The notes: generated from the letters alone by a model not told the origin. A DNA stretch of 7,121 nt from an uncultured Coriobacteriaceae bacterium (GCA_900544655.1 UQWE01000069.1:1-7121); one strand, 5' to 3'; positions 1-5,204 are shown, counted from the stretch's first letter. Numbers and translations: made by a program.

Positions 1-10
1 CCGGGAATCT

Positions 11-39
11 GGCGGCGCGGGCTAATGGCCTGCGCCGCC
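11..39. other. GC-rich hairpin, possible terminator of an upstream gene
   Basis: An 8-bp perfect stem (GGCGGCGC at 11-18 with GCGCCGCC at 32-39) encloses a 13-nt loop. A run of five T lies only at 56-60, after a further CG-rich stretch, so it is not a canonical intrinsic terminator for the + strand. It may end a gene lying left of the window. The role is inferred from position only. Confidence 0.35.
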
Positions 40-74
40 ACCATGTCGCGCGCGATTTTTGTGCCTGAATTCCA

Positions 75-214
75 ACTCACCCGAGAAGTATGGACCTGAT
101 TTCGATTTCGCCGAGTAGACGTCGTTTTCGAGTCGCAAAACCCCAGGTCACAGACTGTTAAATAGGGGGACTACTCGGCAGATTGCGATTCAGGTCCATA
201 CTTCTCGGGTGAGT
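75..214. repeat. Palindromic structured element, copy 1 (nested stem, conserved core)
   Basis: This 140-nt element folds on itself. A perfect 25-bp outer stem joins 75-99 to 190-214. A 10x10 internal loop follows, then a 9-bp inner stem (GCCGAGTAG at 110-118 with CTACTCGGC at 171-179), and an apical region at 119-170. The apical region carries GCAAAACCCCA (135-145) and TTAAAT (158-163). CCCC (141-144) could pair with GGGG (165-168). A second copy at 3193-3331 has the same orientation, plan and core motifs, but outer arms of different sequence that are again self-complementary. No target-site duplication is visible at the edges. It could be a noncoding RNA, a transcribed leader element, or a REP/MITE-like DNA hairpin. 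The transcribed strand cannot be decided from the sequence. Confidence 0.85.
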
Positions 215-364
215 GTGCGCGGACGCACTCTGCAGGCGGTACGAATCACAGTACGAAGGATCTTCAACGATGCGTTTTAAAGGGCCCTGGAGCTCGGGCT
301 GCATATCCGAAAAACAGTTGGTTGCCTACCGTTTTGTCGCACGATGGCGCGTAGCGTTTTCATG

Positions 365-373
365 TGCTATATA
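365..373 (+). promoter_or_regulatory. Extended -10 promoter candidate
   Basis: TGC followed by TATATA (hexamer at 368-373) matches an extended -10 element (TGn-TATAAT) in an otherwise GC-rich region. No good -35 hexamer lies 16-18 nt upstream, as is often true of extended -10 promoters. The predicted start of transcription is near 380, leaving a leader of about 80 nt before the ATG at 462. It would drive the membrane protein and probably the HTH gene. Confidence 0.5.
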
Positions 374-381
374 GGGGACAA

Positions 382-398
382 ATTAGCTCTCAGCTAAT
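382..398. promoter_or_regulatory. Operator-like inverted repeat ATTAGCT-N3-AGCTAAT
   Basis: A perfect 7-bp inverted repeat (382-388 and 392-398, spacer CTC) begins about 9 nt after the -10 hexamer, so it would cover the predicted transcription start. That is a classical place for a repressor operator. In RNA it would be a small hairpin at the very 5' end of the leader. A binding partner could be the HTH protein encoded downstream, but that is inference. Confidence 0.45.
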
Positions 399-461
399 GA
401 AATCGCGCGCTTCGCTTCCTAGGATGGGTTCATGTTTAGCCCCAACAGGAAGGAAGACCCC

Positions 462-1115
462 ATGGAAGCTACCGAGGCTCAGGACAAGACGCAGCAGACA
501 AGCGACCCGAAGAAGGGTAAGTCGGCCGCGTCGATCGTGGCCCTTGTGCTGGGCATTATCGCTCTTGTCACGTCGTTCTTGCCCATCATCAACAACCTTT
601 CGTTCGTTCTCGCACTCGTTGGCGCGGTCTTTGCGGTCATCGGGTTGGTGGGCGTGCTGCGCGGCAAGAGGGGCGGCCGAGGCTTCTCCATTGCCGCCGT
701 TATCGTGAACGTCCTCGCCATTGCCATCGTCCTCGGCACGCAGAGCGCCTACTCCTCTGCCATCGACGAGGCGGCGAAGGGCACCATCTCGACCGAGGAT
801 GGCTCTTCGGTGGCTGCCGCGAGCACGTCTGCGGAGTCCGGCGCGGCCGACAAGTACTCCATCACCGACGAGCAGATGACCGGCGATGACTACACCACGA
901 CCATCAGCGGCACGTTCACCAATCTTACGGATTCTCAGCTCGGCTACGTCAGCGTTAGCTATAACCTGTTCGATGCCGATGGCAACCAGCTCGGGACGGC
1001 ATACGCCAACACCAGCAACCTTGACGCCGGCGGAACCTGGAAGTTCGAGGCGGTTGGCATGTATGGCCAGGCTAAGATCGCTTCCTACAAGCTGGCTGAC
1101 GTCACCGGCTTCTAG
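462..1115 (+). CDS. FxLYD domain-containing membrane protein with DUF4190-like N-terminal region
   Basis: The protein has 217 residues. A charged cytoplasmic N-terminus (1-20, with KKGK at 17-20) is followed by three hydrophobic segments at about 22-42, 47-67 and 74-94, spaced by short GKRGGRG-type loops as in DUF4190-like small membrane proteins. A low-complexity Ser/Ala linker (about 105-130) leads to a C-terminal domain (about 134-217). This domain has the FxLYD pattern: ISGTFTNLTDSQLGYVSVSY, then NLFDADG, TSNLDAGGTWKFEA and ASYKLADVTGF. Such domains are thought to sit outside the membrane; no enzymatic role is known. ATG 462 is preferred because AGGAAGGA lies at 449-456; an in-frame ATG at 432 with a weaker AGGATGGG site would add ten residues. 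The HTH gene starts 44 nt downstream, so co-transcription is likely. A role as sensor or envelope partner of the kinase is speculative. Confidence 0.85.
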   Translation: MEATEAQDKTQQTSDPKKGKSAASIVALVLGIIALVTSFLPIINNLSFVLALVGAVFAVIGLVGVLRGKRGGRGFSIAAVIVNVLAIAIVLGTQSAYSSAIDEAAKGTISTEDGSSVAAASTSAESGAADKYSITDEQMTGDDYTTTISGTFTNLTDSQLGYVSVSYNLFDADGNQLGTAYANTSNLDAGGTWKFEAVGMYGQAKIASYKLADVTGF

Positions 1116-1159
1116 TGCCGTCGTCTGACGCTCGCGGTCTCGTGGGGAGAGGGGGCAAG

Positions 1160-1579
1160 ATGGCCCAAAGACTAACGGAGGAGCTCCTCGCGGAGCTGCT
1201 CGAGGCGCCCGACATCGATGCGTTTCTCGACTCCCATCAGCTTGGCGAGCCGTCGCTCCCTGACTATCTCAATGCCCTTCTCGCGGAGATGAACCTCGAG
1301 CGTGCGCAGGTCGTGCGCATGGCAAACCTCAACGAGACCTTTGGCTATCAGATCTTCATGGGCACGCGCAATCCCAGCCGCAACAAACTGCTACAGATCG
1401 CCTTTGCGATGGCGCTCACCCTGCGCGAGACCAACCGCATGCTCGAGGCGGGCGGGGTGAGCTCGCTGTATAGCAAGAGCCGTCGAGATGCGATTATCAT
1501 CTTCTGCCTTGAGCGGGGATGTTCACTCCAGAGGGTGAACGAGGAGCTCTATCGCTTTGGGGAAGAGACGATTTGCTGA
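1160..1579 (+). CDS. Small helix-turn-helix (XRE-like) protein paired with a Ser/Thr kinase
   Basis: The protein has 139 residues, is soluble and mostly helical. Residues about 34-85 fit an XRE-type HTH: LPDYLNALLAEMNLERAQVV, then a recognition-helix region NETFGYQIFMGTRNPSRNKL and a following LLQIAFAMALT helix. The C-terminal part (about 86-139) continues as a conserved helical extension with SLYSKSRRDAIIIFCLERG. From memory of the family, HTH proteins with the TFGYQIFxGxRNPSRxKLL and RRDAIII signatures recur next to protein kinases in Coriobacteriia and Clostridia. ATG 1160 is chosen because GGGGAGAGGGGG (1144-1155) precedes it. A GTG at 1115 overlapping the previous stop would give an unlikely Arg/Gly-rich extension. 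It may bind DNA, or act as an adaptor or substrate of the kinase; the sequence does not tell which. Confidence 0.8.
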   Translation: MAQRLTEELLAELLEAPDIDAFLDSHQLGEPSLPDYLNALLAEMNLERAQVVRMANLNETFGYQIFMGTRNPSRNKLLQIAFAMALTLRETNRMLEAGGVSSLYSKSRRDAIIIFCLERGCSLQRVNEELYRFGEETIC

Positions 1580-1624
1580 CGGCGGCGGTACGGTATTGTC
1601 CGGCGCGTGATTAATTGCGAATGT

Positions 1625-1658
1625 GGCGAGCGGGATACGAATTAGTGTCCCGCTCGCC
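1625..1658. terminator. Strong hairpin between HTH gene and kinase (attenuator or terminator)
   Basis: GGCGAGCGGGA (1625-1635) pairs perfectly with TCCCGCTCGCC (1648-1658). Allowing one T-G wobble, the stem extends to 14 bp with a 6-nt GAATTA loop. No T-tract follows on either strand, so it is not a textbook intrinsic terminator. It sits in the 94-nt gap between the HTH stop and the kinase ATG and ends 15 nt before that ATG. It could cut down read-through into the kinase, mask or expose its start, or protect an mRNA end after processing. Confidence 0.55.
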
Positions 1659-1673
1659 TGCTATTGTGGGGAT

Positions 1674-3008
1674 ATGGATATCGAGACGACAGATGGCATA
1701 CACGAGCAGCTGGAGGGTGCGCTTGGCGCCGGGCTCTTCTCTTCCGCGCCCGCAGACGCCTATCGTGTGGAGCGCACGCTCAAGCGCACTCCCGCCGAGG
1801 TGACGGAGCTCGTATGGCTGAGGACTGCCGCGGGGACTGAGCTCGGCCCTTACGTACGCAAGGTCATTTCTCGGGGGAGCGGCCTTGGCTGTGCGTACGT
1901 CGACCTCTTTAGGCTGCAGCGCCAAGGCATGCGCTTTCTTCAGCTTCCTCGTATCATTGACTGCCGCGAGAGCGCTGGCTCTCTTGAGGTGCTCCTCGAA
2001 TACGTCAAGGGGCGGACACTCGCGCAGGTGGTCGAGGACGCCTCGCCTGGTGATCGCGACATGCTCGCGCGCGAGCTCATCCCCGCGATCTGTGATGCGG
2101 TTTCAGAACTGCATGGCGCGCTTGAGTCGCCGCTGGTCCATCGCGACCTTACTCCCAGCAACGTCATCTGCCCTGATGTTCGTTCGTGTTTCGCTGCGGG
2201 TTCGCGACCTGCTGCGCGTTCGTGCTCTGCTGCGGGCTCGGGGCGTGCCGCGAGCTCGTGCTGCCCCGTGCTCATCGACTTCGGCATTGCGCGCGTGTGG
2301 CGCGAGGGTGAGGAGGCCGACACCACGCATTTCGGGACTCGCTCCTATGCCCCGCCCGAGCAGTACGGTTTTGGCCAGACTGATGTCCGCAGCGATGTCT
2401 ACGCCCTGGGCATGCTTGCGTTCTTCTGCCTGACTGGGCGAGAAGCCATCCCGGCTGATCGGGAATGCGGCTTTGCCTGCGCCGAGGTTTCGCCTGCTTG
2501 GCGCAGCGTAATTACAAAGGCCACCTCTCTAGATCCCGATGACCGCTATCAAAGCGCGGCCGAGATGCGCGATGCGCTTCCTGGGGTTGCCGATGGGCGT
2601 TTGTGCAAGCATTCCGGAAAGCCTGGTGATCGGTCTCGCTCGCTTGCCATGACGCTTACCGAGATGAGGGAGCGCTACCTCAGCGCTTCGGTGCCGAGCT
2701 TTTGGAGTGCGCGGAACGTTCTCGTATGTCTTGCTGCCGCATTCATTCTTTTTGCTTGCGCGACTTGCCTGTTTGACGAAAAGTACTATGTCGCCGGTCC
2801 GCTCTGGCTCAACGTTTATGGGTTCGCGTTGTTCTTTCCCTGTATGGTGCTGGTGTGTGGCTGGGTCCTTCTCGACAAGCGGTGGTTGTTCGCAAACATT
2901 GGCTTTCTGCGGCGCTGTGGCCGCAAACGAGCTCGGGCTGTGAGCGCCGGAGTCTTCGTTGTTGCCTGGCTGCTGCTCATTGTTTTTGTCGGCATTTGCA
3001 GGCGGTAG
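1674..3008 (+). CDS. Membrane-anchored bacterial Ser/Thr protein kinase (Hanks type)
   Basis: The protein has 444 residues. An N-terminal kinase domain (about 30-305) precedes a basic linker and three hydrophobic segments at about 348-366, 378-399 and 422-441. Visible motifs are the likely ATP lysine K63 (YVRK), catalytic loop HRDLTPSN (156-163, base D158), DFG (202-204), GTRSYAPPEQ (APE equivalent), DVRSDVYALG and DPDDRYQSAAEM. Several are atypical. There is no GxGxxG glycine loop around residues 33-45, no clear alpha-C Glu, and Thr stands where HRDLKPxN kinases have Lys. A 12-residue tandem repeat is inserted between catalytic loop and DFG. The domain should face the cytoplasm. ATG 1674 follows GTGGGG at only about 2 nt, a poor site; a GTG at 1623 is in frame but lies at the foot of the hairpin and lacks a ribosome site. 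Co-expression with the HTH gene is likely; activity is probable, not certain. Confidence 0.85.
   Translation: MDIETTDGIHEQLEGALGAGLFSSAPADAYRVERTLKRTPAEVTELVWLRTAAGTELGPYVRKVISRGSGLGCAYVDLFRLQRQGMRFLQLPRIIDCRESAGSLEVLLEYVKGRTLAQVVEDASPGDRDMLARELIPAICDAVSELHGALESPLVHRDLTPSNVICPDVRSCFAAGSRPAARSCSAAGSGRAASSCCPVLIDFGIARVWREGEEADTTHFGTRSYAPPEQYGFGQTDVRSDVYALGMLAFFCLTGREAIPADRECGFACAEVSPAWRSVITKATSLDPDDRYQSAAEMRDALPGVADGRLCKHSGKPGDRSRSLAMTLTEMRERYLSASVPSFWSARNVLVCLAAAFILFACATCLFDEKYYVAGPLWLNVYGFALFFPCMVLVCGWVLLDKRWLFANIGFLRRCGRKRARAVSAGVFVVAWLLLIVFVGICRR
2181..2264 (+). repeat. In-frame 36-bp tandem repeat inside the kinase domain
   Basis: Two full 36-bp units (2181-2216 and 2217-2252) and a partial third (2253-2264) encode RSCFAAGSRPAA, RSCSAAGSGRAA and SSCC. 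They lie between the HRDLTPSN catalytic loop and the DFG motif. The spacing from the loop Asn to the DFG Asp is about 39 residues; about 14 is common for this family, so about 25 residues appear inserted. The reading frame is kept. Such a repeat can vary in copy number by slippage. Confidence 0.8.
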
Positions 3009-3192
3009 ATTGCCGTCTCGCGTCCGCGGGGGTTCCTCTCGCGTGATTAATCGTCGTTTCGTTGGTGGTGGGGCGTCTTTTGCAGTCGTCAGCCCGTTGT
3101 CGTAGGGCGGGATATCGTACCCGCAGGCGGCAAGCCGTCGTTATACGAACGACGAGCCCCGTTTTGCGTGCCGGCGCTGGCTTTTGATTTAT
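3009..3192. other. Intergenic region after the kinase, with hairpins
   Basis: No gene is seen. The stretch contains GCGGG/CCCGC (3107-3111 with 3120-3124) and the hairpin at 3136-3154 listed separately. Together with the element at 3193-3331 and the hydrolase leader it makes a 404-nt gap without a gene (3009-3412). Confidence 0.5.
3136..3154 (+). terminator. Possible terminator of the kinase gene
   Basis: CGTCGTT (3136-3142) pairs perfectly with AACGACG (3148-3154) around a 5-nt loop, and GTTTT follows at 3161-3165 after a C-rich hexamer. The T-tract is short and displaced by six bases, so this is a weak intrinsic terminator at best. Confidence 0.35.
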
Positions 3193-3331
3193 AAAAGTCG
3201 CTAAGTAGGGGGCTAAACTGGGATCTGCCGAGTGGACAACGGTTTCGCGCTGCAAAACCCCAACTCGGGAACTCCTTTAAATTGGATCTACTCGCGTCAC
3301 TGCGAATTAGCCCCCTACTTAGCGCACTTTT
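3193..3331. repeat. Palindromic structured element, copy 2 (hydrolase leader)
   Basis: This 139-nt element has the same plan as copy 1. The outer stem is 18 bp plus 6 bp with one bulged C at 3325 (3193-3216 with 3307-3331). A 10x10 internal loop follows, then an 8-bp inner stem with one G-T wobble (3229-3236 with 3287-3294), and a 50-nt apical region. GCAAAACCCCA (3252-3262) sits 25 nt from the left end of the inner-stem region, exactly as in copy 1, and TTAAAT recurs at 3277-3282. TGCGAWT is also conserved on the right side of the internal loop. The element ends 81 nt before the hydrolase ATG, so it could lie in that gene's leader. It could equally be an independent RNA or a dispersed DNA hairpin. 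Confidence 0.85.
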
Positions 3332-3412
3332 CGTTTGCCGGGTGGGCGAGTGCGCAGAAACGTGTCGCATGCGACAATCAAGCTGGTATTCGGCTGGCGA
3401 GTGGAGGCCTGC

Positions 3413-4330
3413 ATGGAGACGAGGGCGTGGGGCTACGAAGAGTTTCCCGAGTATGAGGGCTTGCCTGACGGCGCGTGCTTCCTGGCGACGACGGGCGACG
3501 AGCCGGGTTCGCGGTACGTTCCGGACGTCGTGTACCTTTGCCGCGGTGATCACAAGCTGCACCTCCAGCTGTTGATTCCCACGTGCCGCAACTCGCTCAA
3601 TGCGGCGGCAGGGGAGCGTCCAGCTTATCCGTGTCTCGTCTACGTTCAGGGTTCTGCTTGGAGAAAGCAGAACTGTTACAAGAACCTGCCCCAGCTGGCG
3701 AGGATTGCCGAGCGAGGCATCGTGGTTGCCGTGGTCGAGTACCGCGGCTCCTCGATGGCGTGTTTTCCGGCGCAGGTTCACGACGCGCAGGCGGCCGTTC
3801 GGTTCGTTGCCGAGCACGCGGACGAGCTCTCGGTTGATTCGGACAAAATCGTCATTGGCGGCTCTTCTTCGGGCGGACACACGGCCGTTCTCGCGGCCCT
3901 TCTTCCTGACGAGAACGGATCGCCCGCTGCCGATCTTCCCGTTCGAGGCGTTCTCGATTTCTACGGGGCGGTGAGCTTCCTCCGCGAGGACGGGTATCCC
4001 ACAACGCTCGATGCGGGATCGCTGACAAGCCCGGAGGGTGCGCTTGCTGGTGGCAGCTTGCGCGAAAACCCCGAGCTTCGCCATCGCATCTCTGCCGACA
4101 CCTATCTTTCGTCGGAGACACCGATGCCTCCCGTGCTTATCGTTCACGGTACGAAGGACCGCATGGTCAACTGCGAGGTGTCGACAGACTTTTACAACCT
4201 ACTCCGAGCTCGGGGGCGCAAGGCCGAGCTCGTGCTCATCAAGGGTGGAGATCACGGTGGCTCCGAGTTTTACGTTCCTGAGGCGATTGACGTTTATGAG
4301 GATTTTGTTCGCCGTTGCGTGAGAGAGTAG
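3413..4330 (+). CDS. Alpha/beta hydrolase, carboxylesterase-type
   Basis: The protein has 305 residues and no signal peptide or membrane segment, so it is probably cytoplasmic. An N-terminal lead (1-45) precedes an alpha/beta hydrolase fold. The nucleophile elbow is GGSSSGGH with GxSxG at 150-154, making S152 the likely nucleophile. D249 (in VLIVHGTKDRMV) and H281 (in KGGDHGG) complete the predicted triad. Where HSL-type esterases carry HGGGW, this protein has VQGSAW (78-83), a variant I recall from Firmicutes and Coriobacteria esterases related to acetyl-xylan or feruloyl esterases. Substrates are probably small acyl esters, but none can be named. ATG 3413 is preferred because GGAGG (3403-3407) lies five bases upstream; a TTG at 3335 would add 26 unconvincing residues. 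It stands alone, with the palindromic element in front and a convergent gene behind. Confidence 0.85.
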   Translation: METRAWGYEEFPEYEGLPDGACFLATTGDEPGSRYVPDVVYLCRGDHKLHLQLLIPTCRNSLNAAAGERPAYPCLVYVQGSAWRKQNCYKNLPQLARIAERGIVVAVVEYRGSSMACFPAQVHDAQAAVRFVAEHADELSVDSDKIVIGGSSSGGHTAVLAALLPDENGSPAADLPVRGVLDFYGAVSFLREDGYPTTLDAGSLTSPEGALAGGSLRENPELRHRISADTYLSSETPMPPVLIVHGTKDRMVNCEVSTDFYNLLRARGRKAELVLIKGGDHGGSEFYVPEAIDVYEDFVRRCVRE

Positions 4331-4341
4331 AGCCACGACGG

Positions 4342-4363
4342 CGCTGTTTAGTGCAAACTAGCG
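4342..4363 (+). other. Small hairpin after the hydrolase stop
   Basis: CGCTGTTT (4342-4349) pairs with AAAC-T-AGCG (4355-4363), eight pairs with one bulged T and a 5-nt loop. It lies 12 nt after the hydrolase stop. No T-tract follows, so it may stabilise the mRNA 3' end rather than terminate transcription. Confidence 0.3.
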
Positions 4364-4381
4364 GCGCTATTCAAAAACGGA

Positions 4382-4412
4382 GCCACGGCAACCCATGTTC
4401 GGGTTGTCGTGG
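4382..4412 (-). terminator. Intrinsic terminator, best for the minus strand, possibly bidirectional
   Basis: GCCACGGCAACCC (4382-4394) pairs with GGGTTGTCGTGGC (4400-4412), 12 of 13 pairs Watson-Crick plus one G-T, with a loop of about 5 nt. Read on the minus strand the stem is followed by TCCGTTTTTG, a good T-tract, fitting termination of the leftward gene at 4581-5204. On the plus strand only CTATCCTTG follows, a weaker signal that may still serve the hydrolase. Confidence 0.7.
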
Positions 4413-4449
4413 CCTATCCTTGTCGTGTGATGTGCGTTGCAATGAATCC

Positions 4450-4575
4450 GGCGCATGCGGCGCGTTGCGTGACGATCGGCACGAGGCGCATGGCGCACGT
4501 GGCGCGTTGCGAGGTGCGAGGCGCGAGGTGCGTGGCGCACGTGACGCGTTGCGTGATGCGTGGCGCGCGATCCCG
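4450..4575. repeat. Three-unit 42-bp tandem repeat
   Basis: Three 42-bp units begin at 4450, 4492 and 4534. The first 20 bases are the best kept (18/20 between units 1 and 2, 19/20 between 2 and 3), including GGCGCA and CGCGTTGCG, which recurs at 4461, 4503 and 4545. The second half of each unit is more diverged. The block lies between the stop of the leftward gene and its terminator, so it would be in that gene's 3' untranslated region. The period is a multiple of three, so open frames on both strands show 14-residue Arg/Ala/His-rich repeats, but nothing suggests they are translated. Confidence 0.75.
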
Positions 4576-4580
4576 CTGGG

Positions 4581-5204
4581 CTACTCCACCGTATAGACGT
4601 CAGTGATATCCCGATAGTCGCCAACAGGCAGTTCCTTGGCCGGATGGATGTCGTCACCAATCCAAATGCCCACGTCCTCGCCCATAAACGAAGGGCTATG
4701 AACCATCATCAGGTCGCTGAATGGATCAACGTCTGCGTGGCTAGACTTGCGCTTGTAGTACTCGTGGGTCGTTTCGTTCACGATGTAGGGGTAGATCACG
4801 ATGTCCTTGTCGAAGGTGCCGTCGAACGGCAGCTTCTCCAGATAGGCGCCCTCGCCCTCGCCTACACGTTGACGGCCAACCTTGCCTTTTGCGCACTTGA
4901 ACCTTCTGGAGACATCTGAGAACCAGAGCGCGGCATAACGCCAGGGCCCTTCGCCCTCGGTGAGCTCGAGCAGGCGGTGCATGCTTGCGGGACAGTTCTT
5001 GTGCTCATAGAACTCGAGACAGGTGGCATCACTAACCAAAGCGATAACGTCGTCACGCCATTCGTCAGCCATGAGGGTGAGCACCGCATTCGTGCTTTCG
5101 GCTCCCACGTGATGGAAACAGGGCCACTTGACGTCGTTCTTGAAGGGAACGGGATTCAGGTACTCCCTCTTCGAGAAGTTGATCCAAGTGAACGACTGGC
5201 TCAT
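4581..5204 (-). CDS. Hypothetical protein with N-terminal WxNxxKxEYLxP motif
   Basis: The protein has 207 residues, is soluble, acidic and rich in aromatic residues. There is no signal peptide or membrane segment. I do not recognise a named family. Near the start, WINFSKREYLNPVPF (7-21) resembles the W-x-N-x-x-K-x-E-Y-L opening of a group of uncharacterised proteins. Later landmarks are LMADEWRDDVIALVSD, a GEGPWRYAALWFSD stretch and a C-terminal WIGDDIHPAKELPVGDYRD. The start ATG (complement of 5202-5204) is fixed by a near-perfect AGGAGG (complement of 5212-5217) seven bases upstream. A much longer open frame continues upstream to 6014 only because it runs antisense to the dehydrogenase. It is probably monocistronic, with its terminator at 4382-4412. 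Function is unknown. Confidence 0.8.
   Translation of the reverse strand: MSQSFTWINFSKREYLNPVPFKNDVKWPCFHHVGAESTNAVLTLMADEWRDDVIALVSDATCLEFYEHKNCPASMHRLLELTEGEGPWRYAALWFSDVSRRFKCAKGKVGRQRVGEGEGAYLEKLPFDGTFDKDIVIYPYIVNETTHEYYKRKSSHADVDPFSDLMMVHSPSFMGEDVGIWIGDDIHPAKELPVGDYRDITDVYTVE

Larger units (their letters stand above)
215..461. other. Non-coding leader and promoter region
   Basis: No credible protein-coding gene is seen here. An open frame from 364 overlaps the membrane-protein gene out of frame and has an Arg/Ser-rich shadow composition. The stretch contains the promoter and operator candidates listed separately, and an imperfect GAGTG/CACTC hairpin at 211-230 directly beyond the palindromic element. 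Confidence 0.5.

Noticed and set aside
75..214. MITE or insertion-sequence remnant with 25-bp terminal inverted repeats
   Set aside because: No target-site duplication is seen, and the arms differ between copies while the core is kept, the reverse of what a transposase would require. It is not fully excluded, so it is kept as an alternative in the finding.
1604..3051. Shared 12-mer CGCGTGATTAAT at 1604-1615 and 3040-3051, each about 25-30 nt after a stop codon
   Set aside because: One exact 12-mer pair is about what chance gives in a window of this size, and the flanks do not align.
3089..4147. Minus-strand open frame of 352 residues
   Set aside because: It is antisense to the hydrolase and runs through the palindromic element. 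It is Arg-rich and a typical shadow in GC-rich DNA.
4450..4575. CRISPR array
   Set aside because: Units are contiguous with graded divergence, lack a conserved repeat plus unique spacer pattern, and there are no cas genes.
4315..4660. Arg/Ala- and Arg/His-rich repeat proteins on both strands over the 42-bp repeat
   Set aside because: The 14-residue periodicity follows from a repeat length divisible by three. There is no ribosome site, and frames are open on both strands, which suggests composition rather than coding.
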